DNA of 64,000 bases from Oceanisphaera profunda (GCF_002157895.1 NZ_CP021377.1:1178001-1242000); one strand, 5' to 3'. Counted from the stretch's first letter, positions 48,127 to 57,761 are shown. The notes: a model not told the origin generated them from the sequence alone. A program made the numbers and translations.

Positions 48127-49665
48127 TTACTTCACCTTTACCACTTTTGGCATCTTGTAAGTGCCATTGGTGAGCGGCGCATAAGGTCCGTAGTAGCGCG
48201 AAGTAAAGCGGAACCCTTCGGCAGGCGCGGGCAGCCAGTTCTTGGCTTGTTCTGGATCGGTGGGCTTATCGTGCTGCACATAGATCACTAGCTTGCCGTC
48301 TTTAGCCACTAAATCACCGGCATCCAACATGAAGCTGTTGACGGTGTAACGATTAATTTCATTGGCAACGAAATAGCCGTTCGCGTCATAGATAGGGATT
48401 GACCAAAACTGGGTGACCGGCGGCAGGTCGTCCATGTCAAAGGTCAGCGTGTATTTCTCCTTGCCACTGAACGGTTTGCCATCAGCATCCGTGAACAAGA
48501 AAGCACCGCCGTGTGAAACGTTCTTGTCCGGTGCACCCCAGGCTGCATCGGCAATGATGGCGCGATCCATCCAGCGGGTTTCAAAGCCACCGTCATTACG
48601 TACCACTCCCCAGCCGTTCATATCAATCATGTTCGTTTTCAGCGTTTTACGCACACTATCGAATCCGGCCTTGAATCCGGTCTCGAGAGCCGTTTTCTGC
48701 TCAGCCGTCAACTTGCTCCAGTCAAAGGTCAGACCCTTACCAATATTGAACACCTCAAGCTGCTTGAGCATTTCCGCCTCCATCATTGAATCTACAATGG
48801 GTGGCGTGGTCGGGTCATTCAAGATGACACTGAGCAGCGTGAAATATTGTTCAGCAGTCTGTTTATCAACCTGACCGAATTGATATTCAGGCAAGCCATT
48901 CGGGATAGGGAAATCACCCTTAATCACCTTTCTATCTGCTTGAGGGATACCCTTGTTACCATTGGCCAGCCAATCAGCTAAAGGCGTCATGGTCACTTGA
49001 TCCTGATATCCGTTAATGGTTTTGATTTCAGCATCGGTCCCTGTCATAACGGCCATCCGCGCCAGACCAAAAGCGGTCTGAGCCGGCCACTGAATGATGT
49101 CGGTGGTGGGGAAATCGGCCGGTATATTGCCGGTAAAGGCCGGCGGCACCAGAATGTATTTACGCGCTTTGGTGCCATTAAAAGGTGAGCCGACGATCAT
49201 CCGAAAAATACCGTACTGATCTTGGACCTGGACACTAAAGTAGCGATCTGTGATCTCGGGTACTTCAATAACCACAGGCCCCTCACGCAGATCAAGAAAA
49301 CCAGCGCCATAAAGAGTGGTCGCATTGGGCGTAACCACCGGATAATCGGGGGTGATCTGCTTGCGTACCCAAGCAAACTGGTTCAGACCAGCATAGACAT
49401 CATTGCCCTTAACGTCGTTTTGGGTGTAGGTCCAGCGCTGGCCGTAGTAAATCGCCTGCTGAAGTCCGTAAAGATAGGCACGCTCCGCAACGGCTTCCAG
49501 TGTTAGTGCGCCAGGATCGGTTTGTGCGGTTTGTGCCGATGCGTCGATGTTGATAGCTACGGGGTTGTTGCCCGCAGCCGATACCTCTTTAGCTGTTGCC
49601 GCCAATGGGGCGAGAGCCAGCGTACAGGCCAGTGCGATAACAGTGTGGGGAAAGAATATTTTCAT
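48127..49665 (-). CDS. DUF1254/DUF1214 exported protein 1 (subfamily B)
   Basis: A 512-residue exported protein with a signal peptide (LAATA-KEVSA). DUF1254 covers about 50-200 (RAYLYGLQQAIYYGQRW, VVTPNATTLYGAGFLDLREG, RYFSVQVQDQYGIFR), and DUF1214 covers about 390-512 (PPVTQFWSIPIYDANG, RYTVNSFMLDAG, NWLPAPAEGFRFTSRYYGPY). The N-terminal AYLYG start of the domain groups it with the genes at 54621 and 56131. No activity is established for the family. It is the last gene of the array, 45 bases below its neighbour. Confidence 0.88.
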   Translation of the reverse strand: MKIFFPHTVIALACTLALAPLAATAKEVSAAGNNPVAINIDASAQTAQTDPGALTLEAVAERAYLYGLQQAIYYGQRWTYTQNDVKGNDVYAGLNQFAWVRKQITPDYPVVTPNATTLYGAGFLDLREGPVVIEVPEITDRYFSVQVQDQYGIFRMIVGSPFNGTKARKYILVPPAFTGNIPADFPTTDIIQWPAQTAFGLARMAVMTGTDAEIKTINGYQDQVTMTPLADWLANGNKGIPQADRKVIKGDFPIPNGLPEYQFGQVDKQTAEQYFTLLSVILNDPTTPPIVDSMMEAEMLKQLEVFNIGKGLTFDWSKLTAEQKTALETGFKAGFDSVRKTLKTNMIDMNGWGVVRNDGGFETRWMDRAIIADAAWGAPDKNVSHGGAFLFTDADGKPFSGKEKYTLTFDMDDLPPVTQFWSIPIYDANGYFVANEINRYTVNSFMLDAGDLVAKDGKLVIYVQHDKPTDPEQAKNWLPAPAEGFRFTSRYYGPYAPLTNGTYKMPKVVKVK

Positions 49666-49710
49666 AGTTAATGACTCCTAGTTTCGAATATTGGTAAACA
49701 GATTGATGCG

Positions 49711-51255
49711 TTACTTAATCAGTTCGATCTCACCTGGTTGCCAGCTCTTATCAAACCACGGCTGCAGCGGGCTGTAGACGCGTAATATAGTGAACCAACC
49801 TCCGTCGGGCACGGTTTGCACCCAGTTCGATTTTTTACCCTCTGGCGCTGTCGGCCCAAAGTAAATATCTGTAGAACCATCCGCGTTCAGCTGGACTGCC
49901 CCGTTGGGGCTGCCGTCTTTCGGGAAGCCTGCTCCTGCGCCGATTGCTGGGTACGGATAGTCCGTTTGCAGCAAAGAGCGGGTCTGGTTGTCGTAGATGG
50001 TCATCGACCAGAAGTTCTGTTGCGGAATATTGGCCGGCAGGGTCAGTTTGTAGGTTTTGCTGCCGTCCAGTGCATGGCCCTCTTTATCTCGGGTGGCTGC
50101 CGCATAGACGGAACCCTCACCCACTTTGGGTGTGGCCATGGCCGGAGTAATACCGGTGGCAAAGTAGTGGAATGCGGTACGCGCATCCAGCACCCGTGCA
50201 CCGTCTAATAGAAATTCAGACCCACCAACAAAAGGCGTGTACCAAGCGGATTCTTTACCATAAAGATAAAACTCTTCGCCTCTAGGCGTGAGGGAAATGG
50301 TTCTCGCTGAGGCATTCCCTAACGCGGCCGCTTCGGTGAGAATTTTTTTCATCCGTGCATCTGGGTTGAAAGGTTTGCCCTTGATGATACCGATAGCGGC
50401 TATCTGACCGGTCAGCTCAGGGCCGAATGAGCCGGCAGGCTCGGCCTGCACGATTTCATTCAAATATTCATAGAACACATAAGTACTGGGTGGAATGGTA
50501 TTCAGCTGCACATAACTGCCGTTCTTGTTTTGCACGGTTGCGTGAGTCTTTCCTGCCTCGCTCAAGGGGTAAATACGTGCATATTTTTTAATGTTCTCAA
50601 GGGCCGGTTTTACGTCACCATCAACGGCAAAATTACGCCATGCGCCCCACAGACCATTGGTGGGTGATTTAACAACAAAATAGCCATCAGGCACTTCGCC
50701 TGTATAGTCGGGTGGCAGAAAGAGGTATTTTCCGCCCTCGCCCTTATCAGGTCCGGTAAAGCCAATATCGGTGACCCATCTAAACCAAGCGTCATCAACC
50801 GGCCCAAGCACCTTGGGTGGCACTTCCATCACTATCGGCCCCTTAGTCAAATCAAGAGAAAACCATGACTGGGGGGTAACGGTATTCGGGGTCAGATACA
50901 TACCCGTGGAGTCCATCATGGTTTCCATGGTCATGATGGTGTTATCTGGTACGCCAGCATCGCGCGGGCCTTTGCGCGCCGCGTAGATGCTTACCCCTGG
51001 CAGCGCATTCAAATAGACTTCAACCGCGCGGGAAAAATCTAAATGGTCCCAGATCTTATCTTGGGCTGCTTGACTCGGTATGCCCTTGGTAAAGTTCAGA
51101 GTGCCAAGGCGTGTTTCCACTTGCTCCGGCGTGGTGATATCCGATGGTATGGGGGTGGTCATTTTCATATTTGGCGACGGTTGAGCCCAAGCCTGAGACA
51201 AATAACAGGTCGCTATTGCACTGAATAAAATAAATTGGTACGACTTCGTTTTCAT
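49711..51255 (-). CDS. DUF1254/DUF1214 exported protein 2 (subfamily A)
   Basis: A 514-residue exported protein; the ATG at 51255 is chosen because AAGGA lies just before it and a TTG 6 bases upstream is poorer. Signal cleaved near AWA-QPSP. N-terminal RLGTLNFTKGIPS is a variant of the LGELKFFDGVPT segment found in the next two genes and not in the other three. DUF1254 core NTVTPQSWFSLDLTKGPIVMEVPP; DUF1214 core QQNFWSMTIYDNQTRSLLQTD and NWVQTVPDGGWFTILRVYSPL. It is clearly diverged from the two neighbours upstream, so it is an older member of the group. Confidence 0.88.
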   Translation of the reverse strand: MKTKSYQFILFSAIATCYLSQAWAQPSPNMKMTTPIPSDITTPEQVETRLGTLNFTKGIPSQAAQDKIWDHLDFSRAVEVYLNALPGVSIYAARKGPRDAGVPDNTIMTMETMMDSTGMYLTPNTVTPQSWFSLDLTKGPIVMEVPPKVLGPVDDAWFRWVTDIGFTGPDKGEGGKYLFLPPDYTGEVPDGYFVVKSPTNGLWGAWRNFAVDGDVKPALENIKKYARIYPLSEAGKTHATVQNKNGSYVQLNTIPPSTYVFYEYLNEIVQAEPAGSFGPELTGQIAAIGIIKGKPFNPDARMKKILTEAAALGNASARTISLTPRGEEFYLYGKESAWYTPFVGGSEFLLDGARVLDARTAFHYFATGITPAMATPKVGEGSVYAAATRDKEGHALDGSKTYKLTLPANIPQQNFWSMTIYDNQTRSLLQTDYPYPAIGAGAGFPKDGSPNGAVQLNADGSTDIYFGPTAPEGKKSNWVQTVPDGGWFTILRVYSPLQPWFDKSWQPGEIELIK

Positions 51256-51369
51256 GCGCAATCCTTGCTTTTTATGTGGTCTTGTCGCTCGAGATTTTTT
51301 GGCTGGTAATATATTAATTAACGGGCAACGCCTGAGCGCCGCCCGTCACAATCAGCCTATCAATTCGAG

Positions 51370-52869
51370 TTACTTAACCAGCTCAATCTCACTTGGGCGC
51401 CAGGTTTTGTTGATCCAAGGCTCCAGTGGGCCGTACATGCGCAGGATCACAAACCAGCTCTTGCCTGGCACTGTGGCTAGCCAGTTGTTCTCTTTGCCTG
51501 CGGGTGCCTTAGGTCCGAAATAGAGATCGTAAGAACCATCCGCATTCTTTTCGATACCTTTATCCTGACTGCCGACAGTCGGAAATGCTTGGCTAGTCTG
51601 CAGCATGGAGCGGGTTTGGGTGTCATAAATAGTGACCGCCCAAAAATCGTTTACTGGCACATTAGGTGGCAGATGTACCTTGTAGGTTTTAGCACCGTCG
51701 AATGCCTTTTTATCAGCATCGAGATTGGCTAGCGCATAATCCGAGCCCGCACCCACGTGGCTGGTAGCCATGGCTGGCGTCACACCACCGGCGTTAAAAT
51801 AGAACAGCACCCGCGCATCTAGGCCCATAGTGCTATCCGCCTCGAAGGAGGTGTTGTGGTTGGCAAAGGCCGTGGTCCAAGAGCTCTTGGTATCGGGATA
51901 GATAAATACGCCATCGATTCGTGGCTGATAAGTGATAGCGCGGGCGGTGGCGTTGCCGATAGTGCCCGCTTCAAGCAGTAACTTTTTCATGCGCGCATCG
52001 GGTGCGAATGGCTGGCCTTTGACTATGCCAATGGAGGCAAGATTACCGCGCACCTCAGGGTCGATGGCGTCAATAGGCTCGCGCTGAATCATGTCATTGA
52101 GGATTTCAAAATAACCGAGATCATTGGGGAACACAGTATTGAATGCCTTGCCAGACATATTAACGAATTCGGTAGCTGCCGGTTTGGCCGCATCTTTCAG
52201 CGGATATATTTTCAGCCCAGATTCTATGTTTTTCACTGCAGGATCTAAGCCATCAGCAATCGAGCCGCGCAGGAATAGGAAGTTACGGTTGGTCTTGGGC
52301 TTTAGCACAAAGTAGCCGTCCGGCACCTCGCCGGTGTAACCCGGTGGCAACACCAGATACTTACCGCCCTTGCCTTTGTCAGGCCCGGTTACGCCCATAT
52401 CGCCAACAAAACGCTGCCAGCCATCATCGAGAAAGCCCAGCATACCCGGTGGGATCTCGATCACAGTCGGCCCATCTTTAGCCAGATCGGTACCCGCATA
52501 GGCGTACAAGGTAGAGGTGTTGGCGGTAACTACTAAGCTTTGCGAGTCCATCAAGGCTCCAAACAAAGCTATTTTATTCGATGCGTCAGCACCGGCTCTT
52601 CCCAGCCCGTCAAGCACGCTCTGAATGGACACGCCGCCCATATTATCGAGATAAGCCGCTACGGCGCGCGAGCGATCCAGGTTGTCATAAAGGGTATCGA
52701 TGGTGGCGTCGGTGGGTACGCCATCAAAAAACTTCAATTCGCCAAGCGGCGTTGCAACGCTATCGGGTATTGAAATCGCTTGCAGCTCGGCCTTACTGAC
52801 TTGAGCAGAAGCTGATTGCGCCAGCAGCGCAATGACAGCAAAACACAGAGGGATAGGTCGTAATTTCAT
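51370..52869 (-). CDS. DUF1254/DUF1214 exported protein 3 (subfamily A)
   Basis: A 499-residue exported protein starting MKLRPIPLCFAVIALLAQSASA (AGGAG 9 bases before 52869). The N-terminal 60 or so residues are almost the same as those of the next gene (VSKAELQAISIPDSVATPLGELKFFDGVPT), including a run of more than 50 identical bases, and similarity is high to the end (SEIELVK). The middle has NTSTLYAYAGTDLAKDGP and GFLDDGWQRFVGDMGVTGPDKG. It differs from its twin in about 80-110 (SIQSVLDGLGRAGADASNK against SLYAMRKGNAGIGATSNT). Confidence 0.88.
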   Translation of the reverse strand: MKLRPIPLCFAVIALLAQSASAQVSKAELQAISIPDSVATPLGELKFFDGVPTDATIDTLYDNLDRSRAVAAYLDNMGGVSIQSVLDGLGRAGADASNKIALFGALMDSQSLVVTANTSTLYAYAGTDLAKDGPTVIEIPPGMLGFLDDGWQRFVGDMGVTGPDKGKGGKYLVLPPGYTGEVPDGYFVLKPKTNRNFLFLRGSIADGLDPAVKNIESGLKIYPLKDAAKPAATEFVNMSGKAFNTVFPNDLGYFEILNDMIQREPIDAIDPEVRGNLASIGIVKGQPFAPDARMKKLLLEAGTIGNATARAITYQPRIDGVFIYPDTKSSWTTAFANHNTSFEADSTMGLDARVLFYFNAGGVTPAMATSHVGAGSDYALANLDADKKAFDGAKTYKVHLPPNVPVNDFWAVTIYDTQTRSMLQTSQAFPTVGSQDKGIEKNADGSYDLYFGPKAPAGKENNWLATVPGKSWFVILRMYGPLEPWINKTWRPSEIELVK

Positions 52870-52974
52870 GTTCGGGCACTCCTGTACCAAAGAGGGTGTG
52901 AATATTATTTCTACTCACATTAATGCGTTTAAAAATCACGCTAATTGAGTTACAAAATACTTTTTACTCTTAGA

Positions 52975-54471
52975 TTACTTAACCGGTTCAATCTCACTCG
53001 GGCGCCAGCTTTTATCAATCCAAGACTCCAGCGGGCCGTACATACGCAAAATCGCAAACCAACTCTTACCCGGCACCGTCTCTAACCAGTTGCCTTCTTT
53101 TCCTGCGGGCGCCTTGGGTCCAAAATAGAGATCGTAAGAACCATCCGCATTCTTTTCTATGCCTTGGTCCTGACTACCGGCGGTCGGGAATTCTTGGCTG
53201 GTCTGTAATAACGAACGAGTCTGAGTGTCATAAATAGTGACCGCCCAAAAGTCGTTTACCGGTACATTCGGCGGTAAGTGCAGCTTGTAGGTTTTTGAAC
53301 CATCGAAGGCTTTCTTGTTGGAGTCTAGATAAGCAATGCCGTAATCGGAGCCCGCGCCGACATGCGTAGTCGCCATGGCAGGAGTGACGCCAGTGGCGTT
53401 GTAAAGAAACAAGGCCCGTGCATCTGGGCTCATAGCGCCATCAGTTTCGAACGAGGTGTTCTTACTGGCATAACCCATGGTCCAAGCACTGTGCGTGTCC
53501 GGATAAATTTCTACGCCATCGATGCGGGGCTGGTAGGTGATGGCACGGGCGGTGGCCGCACCTATGTCGGCCGCCTCAATCAACAGTTTTTGCATGCGAG
53601 CATCGGGTTTGAACGGCTGGCCTTTCTTAATACCAATGGCGGCCAAGGTGCCGCGCATCTCCGGCCCAATCGCATCGATCGGCTCTTCCTGCACTACTTG
53701 ATTGAGGCCTTCGTAAAAGCTTAAACCTCTGGTGACCAGCGTGTTGTAACTGGTGCCAGAGAAATCGACAAACTTAGTGGTTGGCGGATTGTTAGCTTTA
53801 GACAATGGATAAATTTTGAGCCCAGATTTAATGTTCTCAACGGCGGGCGCTAGCCCTTTAGCGATCGAGCCCCGCAGGAACATCAGGTTATGATAAGTCG
53901 GCATCTTGACCACAAAATAGCCCTCGGGCACGGTGCCCGTGTGACCAGGTGGCAACAGCAGATATTTCCCGCCCTTGCCTTTGTCTGGCCCCGGCACACC
54001 CATGTTCTCTATATAGCGAAACCAAGCATCATCCAAAAAGCCCAACATGCCCGCCGGCAGCTCGACCACCAGTGCCCCGTCGGCTTGCAGATCAAGGTAA
54101 GACAGCGCATACAAAGTGGAGGTGTTGCCGGTTAGATACAGAGAATCCGGCTTGAGCAGTTGCTCGGTGATGCTGACGGTATTCGACGTCGCGCCTATAC
54201 CGGCATTGCCCTTGCGCATGGCATATAAGGATGCCGCGCCTTGGTGGGCGAGATACACATCAACGGCGCGCATACGGTCGAGGTTGTCATAAAGGGTATT
54301 AATAGTGGTGTCGGTGGGCACGCCGTCGAAAAACTTCAATTCGCCGATCGGTGTTGCAACGCTATCGGGTATTGAAATCGCTTGCAGCTCGGCCTTACTG
54401 ACTTGAGCCGAAGCTGCTTGCGCAAATAGCGCCATAACAGCAAAACACAAAGGAATAGGACGTAATTTCAT
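52975..54471 (-). CDS. DUF1254/DUF1214 exported protein 4 (subfamily A)
   Basis: A 498-residue exported protein (MKLRPIPLCFAVMALFAQAASA signal) and the close twin of the gene at 51370. DUF1254 core NTSTLYALSYLDLQADGALVVELPAG; DUF1214 core PVNDFWAVTIYDTQTRSLLQTS, NADGSYDLYFGPKAPAGKEG and GKSWFAILRMYGPLESW. High DNA identity in the 5' part and around the C-terminal 120 codons indicates recent duplication or gene conversion. It is preceded by a hairpin at 54565-54602. Confidence 0.88.
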   Translation of the reverse strand: MKLRPIPLCFAVMALFAQAASAQVSKAELQAISIPDSVATPIGELKFFDGVPTDTTINTLYDNLDRMRAVDVYLAHQGAASLYAMRKGNAGIGATSNTVSITEQLLKPDSLYLTGNTSTLYALSYLDLQADGALVVELPAGMLGFLDDAWFRYIENMGVPGPDKGKGGKYLLLPPGHTGTVPEGYFVVKMPTYHNLMFLRGSIAKGLAPAVENIKSGLKIYPLSKANNPPTTKFVDFSGTSYNTLVTRGLSFYEGLNQVVQEEPIDAIGPEMRGTLAAIGIKKGQPFKPDARMQKLLIEAADIGAATARAITYQPRIDGVEIYPDTHSAWTMGYASKNTSFETDGAMSPDARALFLYNATGVTPAMATTHVGAGSDYGIAYLDSNKKAFDGSKTYKLHLPPNVPVNDFWAVTIYDTQTRSLLQTSQEFPTAGSQDQGIEKNADGSYDLYFGPKAPAGKEGNWLETVPGKSWFAILRMYGPLESWIDKSWRPSEIEPVK

Positions 54472-54564
54472 AATTTGTTGATCCTGTGCAAAAAGGTAGT
54501 GTGTGCTCTTTTTATAGCTGTGCCTTGCTGTGCCGGTGTTAATCTGCTGCTTTAATATACTGAT

Positions 54565-54602
54565 GGCATTGCTCTCGTTGTTTCATCAACGGGAGCAATG
54601 CC
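54565..54602 (-). other. 16-bp hairpin between two DUF1254 genes
   Basis: GGCATTGCTCTCGTTG (54565-54580) pairs with CAACGGGAGCAATGCC (54587-54602), with one G-T type mismatch and a 6-base loop. It follows the stop of the 54621 gene by 19 bases on the minus strand. There is no T-run, so it may be an RNA-stabilising or factor-dependent end that splits the array into two transcripts. Confidence 0.65.
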
Positions 54603-54620
54603 ATCCTTACCGGCTCTGAT

Positions 54621-56024
54621 TTACTTAACCTTAAGTAGTTTTGGTTGGGTCCAAGAGCCATCCAGCGCGGCTTGTGCCGGCCAGTACAAACGCATATAAG
54701 TAGCGAACGGCCCTTTAGGCGCGGGCAGCCAGTTAGATTCTTTGTCTGGGCCGGGTGATTCGTTTTGGATATAGAGCGTTAAGCCGCCATCTGCGTCTTT
54801 CTTCATCTGTGGCAGCATGGGCGAATTAATGAGATAGCGGTTGATCGGATTAGCCACCAGCAGGCTGGAGGGTAATTCGTACATGGTCAGTGACCAAAAG
54901 GCATTAACTGGCGGATACTCATTCGGTGCAAAGCGCAGTGTGTAGCGATTAGCTCCGGTTAGCGGCTGGCCTGCGCTGTCCATCCGATAAACCGGATACA
55001 TGGCTTCTTCTTTGGCGTTGCCATAAATACCAATAGTGCCCAGCCAACGGTTGAGGTAATTGTCGCCGAGAAACTCGCGGCTGCCGAAGACGTCACCGGA
55101 AGTGATCTTGCCTTCGGTCAGCTCTTTGACGCCACCCGCAAACTCTTGCAGGGCATCGGCGCGCCCCTGTTCGATGGCTGTCTTGATTTCAGGTGAGAGC
55201 GCGGCTTGGTCAAAGGTCTTGCCGCCCTCGATACCAATTTTGGCAAAGCGATCCCTTAGCGCCACTTCGCTCGATACCGCAGGGCTGTAGTTCAGCACGA
55301 AGTTCATGATATTGAAGAACTCGAGCGACGTTTTCTGCTCTTCTTTGGTGATAGGTTTAATGAAGTCTATGGTCGGTGCTGCAGGTGGCGGCGCTGTACC
55401 AAGAAACGCGGACAGCGGCTGCACTTGGTATTGAGCTTGGATGTTCTTAACCTTGTCCATGTCGCCAGCATTGAATAACTGGGTACGAAACACGGCGAGA
55501 TCGAAGTCAGTATCAGAGAGGTACACCTTATCAATGCCCTTGGGCGTTTCGCCCTTCCAGCTTGGCCCCGCCACCATGAAATTGCCCGCATCGTTGCCCG
55601 TGGTTCTTGAGCCTGCGTAACCGACGATATAAGTGTAAGCGTCGAAGATCTGGATAGAGTAGTAGCGCTCTTTTTCAATTTTTGGCACCGAAATCACCAC
55701 CGGCTCGGCGCGCAAATCCAGACCCGCCCAAGAATACGGCGTGTCCGAATTAGGTGTTTGTATGGCTTTGTCGTCCGGTGTATAAACTTTGGCCAGATTC
55801 TTGATCTGGTTCCAGGGCGCCATGTATTCAGGATCATTCTTATTCACGAAATACGAATACTGGACGCGGTAATTGTCCACCATAGGGTAACCGTAAATGT
55901 AGGCTTCCTTAGCGATGGCGCGGGCTTCCTCTGAGGTCATATCAGAGGTAGCGGCGGTCGTGGTTAGCGGTAAACCGATCACCAAGCCCATCAGTAGGCT
56001 CATTAATTTTTTTTGATAAAGCAT
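54621..56024 (-). CDS. DUF1254/DUF1214 exported protein 5 (subfamily B)
   Basis: A 467-residue exported protein; ATG at 56024 (AAGGAA upstream) opens a signal MLYQKKLMSLLMGLVIGLPL cleaved near TTA-ATSD. DUF1254 starts ARAIAKEAYIYGYPMVDNYRVQ; then TPNSDTPYSWAGLDLRAEPVV and RYYSIQIFDAYTYIVGYAGS. DUF1214 contains YPPVNAFWSLTMYELPSSLL, NRYLINSPMLP and NWLPAPKGPFATYMRLYWP. It is closest to the next gene upstream (56131-57558), with the two probably an older tandem pair. Confidence 0.88.
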   Translation of the reverse strand: MLYQKKLMSLLMGLVIGLPLTTTAATSDMTSEEARAIAKEAYIYGYPMVDNYRVQYSYFVNKNDPEYMAPWNQIKNLAKVYTPDDKAIQTPNSDTPYSWAGLDLRAEPVVISVPKIEKERYYSIQIFDAYTYIVGYAGSRTTGNDAGNFMVAGPSWKGETPKGIDKVYLSDTDFDLAVFRTQLFNAGDMDKVKNIQAQYQVQPLSAFLGTAPPPAAPTIDFIKPITKEEQKTSLEFFNIMNFVLNYSPAVSSEVALRDRFAKIGIEGGKTFDQAALSPEIKTAIEQGRADALQEFAGGVKELTEGKITSGDVFGSREFLGDNYLNRWLGTIGIYGNAKEEAMYPVYRMDSAGQPLTGANRYTLRFAPNEYPPVNAFWSLTMYELPSSLLVANPINRYLINSPMLPQMKKDADGGLTLYIQNESPGPDKESNWLPAPKGPFATYMRLYWPAQAALDGSWTQPKLLKVK

Positions 56025-56130
56025 GACGCATTTCCTTATGCACTTAAATGTAAATGCTACGCGGCACACCCATTAGGATCAGGAATGACTATGCCGCTGT
56101 AGTTTTATGTTGCTGATCAATGAGGCCGAA

Positions 56131-57558
56131 CTACTCCTTTACCATCACTATGCCAGGCATCTGCCACGTCCCTTTGCCAACCGGTAACACAGACAATGAC
56201 TCACTAGCGGGTTGTGGCCAGTACAGTCGCATTACCAGATAAGCGGTGTCATTAGGTGCTGGTAGCCAGTTAGCTTCTTTATCTTTACCGGGCGAGTCTT
56301 TCTGGATGTAAATAGTCACAGCGCCGTTGGCGTCTTTCTTCATCTCAGACACCATGGCGGTGTTGATCAAATAGCGATCGATGGGGTTTTTGATCATTAA
56401 CTGCGACTTGCCGTCGTACATAGTCACGGACCAAAAGGCATTGACTGGAGGCATCTGGTCTTTAGTGAAAGTGATGCTGTAGTTGTGCTTACTGGTATCA
56501 ATAGTTTGACCATTAGCATCTAGGCGGCCGAACAGGTAAACCGCTTCATCGGCATCATTACCATAAATACCCGCCTTGGCGGCAGCAGCACGCATCAACC
56601 AGTCACCATTATAATGCGCCCTATCACCGGGCAAGGAGCCGAGCTGCCAGCCGTTAACATCGGTGAGGCCCGAGGCAAGATAGGTGTCGATCTTAGTGTC
56701 ACCGGCTTTCATCGCCTCTAGCATGGCTTGTTGGTGTTCGGGTGACAGAGATTTTAGATCGAAGGTCTTGCCAGGACCCACGCCAATTTGTTCCAGCTTG
56801 GCGCGTATGTCCTTGTCTTCGTCAGCTTGTGGAATGTATTCGAGCGCGGCCCCAAGATAGGTCCAAAAGTTGCCTTTTATGCCAGCCGTTGTCGCGGGCA
56901 GAAAGTTAGGGTTAGTCGCAGCAGCAGGAGCTGGTTTGCCAAGGAATGTCGACAGCGGCTCTGTTTTGTACTGACCCTGAATTTTTTCCACATTGGGCAT
57001 GTCCGCAGGATCCAGTAACTGGGTACGAAATGCCGCTAGGCTGAAGGGTGTGAGCGAGTGAAATAATCCATCTATGCCCGCCGGTTTTTCGCCCTGCCAA
57101 TCAGGTCCCGCCACCAAGTAGCTGCCGCCCTTACCGCCAGTGGCACGGCTACCCAAATAACCGTAGTTGTAGGTATGTCCATCGTTGAGCATCACAGAAT
57201 AGTAGCGATCGGTAACGGTGGGGATAGTGATGACCATGGGTTCGGCACGCAGATCCAACCAAACCAAGGAATACGGCGTGTCGCTGTTGGCTGTCACTAC
57301 TGCCGTGTCTTTGTAGGTAAAAACTCGAGGCTCGTTCTTCACCTGATTAAAGGGTGCCTTGAACTGACTCGACTTAGGATCTACCGCGTACTCATTCATG
57401 ATGGCGTAGTTCATCACCAGCGGCAGGCCGTAAATAAAGCCTTCTTCAGCGATGGCTTTAACTTGTTCGGTGGTGAGCTTATCTGCAGGTGCCGCGGTTG
57501 CTGTAGCGCTAACCATAACGCCAAAGGCGGCGGTGGCTAATGTCATTCTAATATTCAT
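56131..57558 (-). CDS. DUF1254/DUF1214 exported protein 6 (subfamily B)
   Basis: A 475-residue exported protein, the first gene of the array. Of two adjacent ATG codons (57561 and 57558), the second gives better spacing to GGAG. Signal cleaved near TATA-APAD. DUF1254: EEGFIYGLPLVMNYAIMNEY, TANSDTPYSLVWLDLRAEPMV and RYYSVMLNDGHTYNYGYLGS. DUF1214: MPPVNAFWSVTMYDGKSQLM, NPIDRYLINTAMV and NWLPAPNDTAYLVMRLYWPQP. A perfect inverted repeat at 57652-57671 lies upstream. Confidence 0.88.
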   Translation of the reverse strand: MNIRMTLATAAFGVMVSATATAAPADKLTTEQVKAIAEEGFIYGLPLVMNYAIMNEYAVDPKSSQFKAPFNQVKNEPRVFTYKDTAVVTANSDTPYSLVWLDLRAEPMVITIPTVTDRYYSVMLNDGHTYNYGYLGSRATGGKGGSYLVAGPDWQGEKPAGIDGLFHSLTPFSLAAFRTQLLDPADMPNVEKIQGQYKTEPLSTFLGKPAPAAATNPNFLPATTAGIKGNFWTYLGAALEYIPQADEDKDIRAKLEQIGVGPGKTFDLKSLSPEHQQAMLEAMKAGDTKIDTYLASGLTDVNGWQLGSLPGDRAHYNGDWLMRAAAAKAGIYGNDADEAVYLFGRLDANGQTIDTSKHNYSITFTKDQMPPVNAFWSVTMYDGKSQLMIKNPIDRYLINTAMVSEMKKDANGAVTIYIQKDSPGKDKEANWLPAPNDTAYLVMRLYWPQPASESLSVLPVGKGTWQMPGIVMVKE

Positions 57559-57651
57559 CATAGCTCCATAAAAAAGGGGATTTCACCGACTGAACCGGTG
57601 TCATACGGACGGATAACGTTTAAACAAAGTGCCTGTTTAGTGTTACGTATG

Positions 57652-57671
57652 TATGTACCTCCTTGTACATA
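57652..57671. promoter_or_regulatory. Operator-like palindrome upstream of the DUF1254 array
   Basis: TATGTAC-CTCCTT-GTACATA: a perfect 7-bp inverted repeat with a 6-base spacer, about 95 bases upstream of the first DUF1254 gene and about 90 bases after the DUF4239 gene. The symmetry and spacing fit a dimeric repressor site. No regulator gene is nearby. Confidence 0.45.
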
Positions 57672-57761
57672 TAACCCCCTTCATTGTTAGCTCGCAGTGT
57701 TTAGCTGCTGAGTATTTAGCTGCTAAATTTTGAGCTAACAATAAAGTCTCAAACTAAAACC

